A stretch of DNA of 64,000 nt from Amycolatopsis tolypomycina (lineage in GTDB: Bacteria; Actinomycetota; Actinomycetes; Mycobacteriales; Pseudonocardiaceae), in the NCBI RefSeq assembly GCF_900105945.1, contig NZ_FNSO01000004.1, forward strand, positions 7,568,001-7,632,000, given 5' to 3'. The position numbers and the translations under genes are program-made. Shown here one piece after another: positions 62,694-64,000 of the stretch. Below the pieces are notes generated by a model, which did no database searches, was not told the origin of the DNA, and was given only the letters and a program-made list of their open reading frames with translations. How positions within the stretch are numbered: the stretch's first letter is position 1; each line of letters begins with the position of its first letter.

Positions 62694-62960
62694 GTGCTGG
62701 AACTGAGCGCTTCGGAAGCGTCCCGGTCGTTCTCCGCGGTACTCGACGAGGCGGAGAAGGGCGAAACGATCGTCGTCACCCGCAACGGCAGGCGGGTGGC
62801 GCTGATCGTGCCCGCACCGCGCGCGAACGGTGGCGAGGTGTGCGCGGTGTTCCACCGCTGGGCCGGAAAACTGGAGGTTGATGACGGGTTCGAGGAGAAC
62901 GTGACGAAGGTCCGCGAGACGGCCTCGGCGGAGCTGGACGGTGACCCGTGGCGCGACTGA
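62694..62960 (+). CDS. Phd/YefM-type antitoxin
   Basis: 88 residues. The N-terminal dimerization/DNA-binding part (LSASEASRSFSAVLDEAEKGETIVVTRNGRRVALIVP) is typical of Phd/YefM; the acidic C-terminus (VDDGFEENVTKVRETASAELDGD) would wrap the toxin. It overlaps the toxin gene by 13 bases, giving coupled synthesis. Confidence 0.9.
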   Translation: MLELSASEASRSFSAVLDEAEKGETIVVTRNGRRVALIVPAPRANGGEVCAVFHRWAGKLEVDDGFEENVTKVRETASAELDGDPWRD

Positions 62961-63358
62961 TCCTCGACACCGGGATCCTCATCGACGCTGCCCGGCAACG
63001 GCTGCCGGCGGGCGCGATCGGCGACGAGGACGACGTTGCGGTGCCGGCACTGGCGATCACCGAGTACCGGGTGGGGCTGCTGCTCGACCCGAACCCGGCC
63101 CGTCAGGCGGCGCACAGCGCGTTCCTGGCCGAGTTCCTGGCGGTGACCCCGGTGGTGGACTACTCGGCGAGTGTCGTCGAGCACCACGCCGAACTGCTGG
63201 CCCACCTGCAGCGGACGGGCCAGGTCCGCGGCGCGCACGACCTGATCATCGCGGCCACCGCCCGGGCCACCGGCCGCACGCTGGTGACCACGGACGGCCG
63301 GGCCCGGTTCGAGGATCTGCCGGAGGTGGAGGTGAGGTTGCTGGAACGGGTTCGCTGA
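62948..63358 (+). CDS. vapC: PIN-domain ribonuclease toxin (VapC type)
   Basis: 136 residues with the four PIN acidic residues: Asp7 (LDTGILID), Glu39 (ITEYRVG), Asp98 (GAHDLIIAATA) and Asp116 (VTTDGRARF). Such toxins cut RNA, often tRNA, when the antitoxin is degraded. GTG start at 62948. The active site is intact, so the module should be functional. Confidence 0.92.
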   Translation: MARLILDTGILIDAARQRLPAGAIGDEDDVAVPALAITEYRVGLLLDPNPARQAAHSAFLAEFLAVTPVVDYSASVVEHHAELLAHLQRTGQVRGAHDLIIAATARATGRTLVTTDGRARFEDLPEVEVRLLERVR

Positions 63359-63607
63359 GGTTCAGCGCCGGCAGGGCCCACGGCGGCGAGGCCAGGGGCC
63401 AGGCCACGGCGGCGAGGCCTGGGGCGCGCCTCGGGAGGCAGGGCGGGCAGGGCCCCGCGGGCCGGCCAAATCGGCCGCGTTCCCTCCGGGTTGAGCGCTC
63501 GGCGAGCGCCGACTGCCGTCAGCCGGGGCCGGGCGCTCCAAAACCGCGGCGGCCGCACCCGTCGCCGGGAGGGCCGCCGCTGGAATCGATCCGCTACCGC
63601 CGGAAGC

Positions 63608-64000
63608 TCAGCGCTCCGCGAGCACGGCCTTCCGGACTGCGTCCGCGACCGCCGGCGCCACGGCGCTGTCGAACACGCTCGGCACGATGAACGACGCGTT
63701 CAGCTTGCCGTTGTCGACCACGTCCGCGATCGCGTCGGCCGCCGCCAGCAGCATCGTGTCGTCGATGTTGTGGGCGTGAGCGTCCAGCAAGCCGCGGAAC
63801 ACGCCCGGGAACGCCAGGACGTTGTTGATCTGGTTCGGGAAGTCGCTGCGGCCCGTCGCCACCACCGCGGCGTGCTTCTGGGCCTCCATCGGGTCGATCT
63901 CCGGGTCCGGGTTGGCCAGGGCGAAGACCACCGCGTCCTTGTTCATCGTCGCCACCTGCTCGGCGCCGAACAGGTTGGGGGCCGAGACGCCGATGAACAC
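63608..64000 (-). CDS. NAD(P)-dependent malic enzyme, C-terminal part (partial)
   Basis: The last 130 residues are in the window; the start is beyond base 64000. The segment FIGVSAPNLFGAEQVATM, VVFALANPDPEIDP, GRSDFPNQINNVLAFPGVFRGLLD matches the NAD-binding domain of malic enzymes. It oxidatively decarboxylates malate to pyruvate. Cofactor preference cannot be decided from this part. Confidence 0.9.
   Translation of the reverse strand: MFIGVSAPNLFGAEQVATMNKDAVVFALANPDPEIDPMEAQKHAAVVATGRSDFPNQINNVLAFPGVFRGLLDAHAHNIDDTMLLAAADAIADVVDNGKLNASFIVPSVFDSAVAPAVADAVRKAVLAER

Overview
The window is high-GC actinobacterial DNA, most likely from a Pseudonocardiales genome such as Amycolatopsis. The evidence is GC-rich third positions throughout, many GTG starts, 4-base stop/start overlaps inside operons, and families largely confined to Actinobacteria (SepH, DUF2530, DUF2537, DUF2771, DUF3027, DUF3558, EspG, Rpf). 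From memory, the order serC - sepH - DUF2537 - SpoU methylase - MarR - DUF2530 - DUF3027 - MFS - DUF2771 - cspB - moaA - moaD - rpf - moaE/mog - moaC is collinear with Mycobacterium tuberculosis Rv0884c to Rv0864. The window therefore looks like a conserved backbone interrupted by lineage-specific blocks. No tRNA, rRNA, IS element, CRISPR array or replication origin was seen.

Layout. 1-2031: end of an ABC-2 permease with a DesK/NarL-type two-component pair. 2274-5739: serine hydrolase, membrane protein, serC. 5823-11262: MacA/MacB-like export operon with a repeat-containing lipoprotein, divergent from an OmpR-type two-component system. 11455-15788: sepH, YjbR, an internally duplicated membrane protein, DUF2537, TrmH/SpoU. 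15990-21905: glutamate-cysteine ligase, TetR, heme oxygenase, SOD, arylamine N-acetyltransferase and a membrane-anchored protein preceded by an iron box. 21902-26142: MarR/MFS pair and purine permease. 26147-34671: sacsin-like ATPase with DUF3027, glutaminyl cyclase, MFS, DUF2771, cold-shock protein. 34668-39229: HAD, TetR with an R2-like ligand-binding oxidase, HAF protein and a four-domain cold-shock protein. 39426-42082: acyl-CoA synthetase and a secreted propeller. 42120-46126: a tight five-gene operon (Ycf46-like AAA ATPase, DUF2997, radical SAM, DUF1257-like, IF2-like/HhH chimera). 46149-50165: a type VII secretion satellite (EspG, two DUF3558 lipoproteins, two secreted-type proteins). 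50213-52962: PhzF, YccF, PPP phosphatase, HAD. 53192-62613: molybdate transport and molybdenum-cofactor genes around an rpf gene, with two MarR genes and a Ddn-like reductase. 62694-63358: VapBC-type module. 63608-64000: end of malic enzyme.

Most promising for novelty: (i) the five-gene operon at 42120-46126, in which an AAA ATPase, a radical SAM enzyme, two small DUF proteins and a translation-factor-like/HhH chimera overlap end to end; (ii) intergenic repeat elements built from hairpins with 7-nt loops and tandemly repeated arms, plus a 21-bp tandem repeat family present at two sites 56 kb apart; (iii) a duplication scar in the type VII satellite; (iv) repeated use of CTAG as a shared stop at convergent gene ends. 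Molybdenum genes work as a set: uptake (modABC with a small HTH-TOBE regulator) and cofactor synthesis (moaA, moaD, mog-moaE, moaC). The rpf gene between them has its own CRP-type site and a probable c-di-AMP riboswitch.
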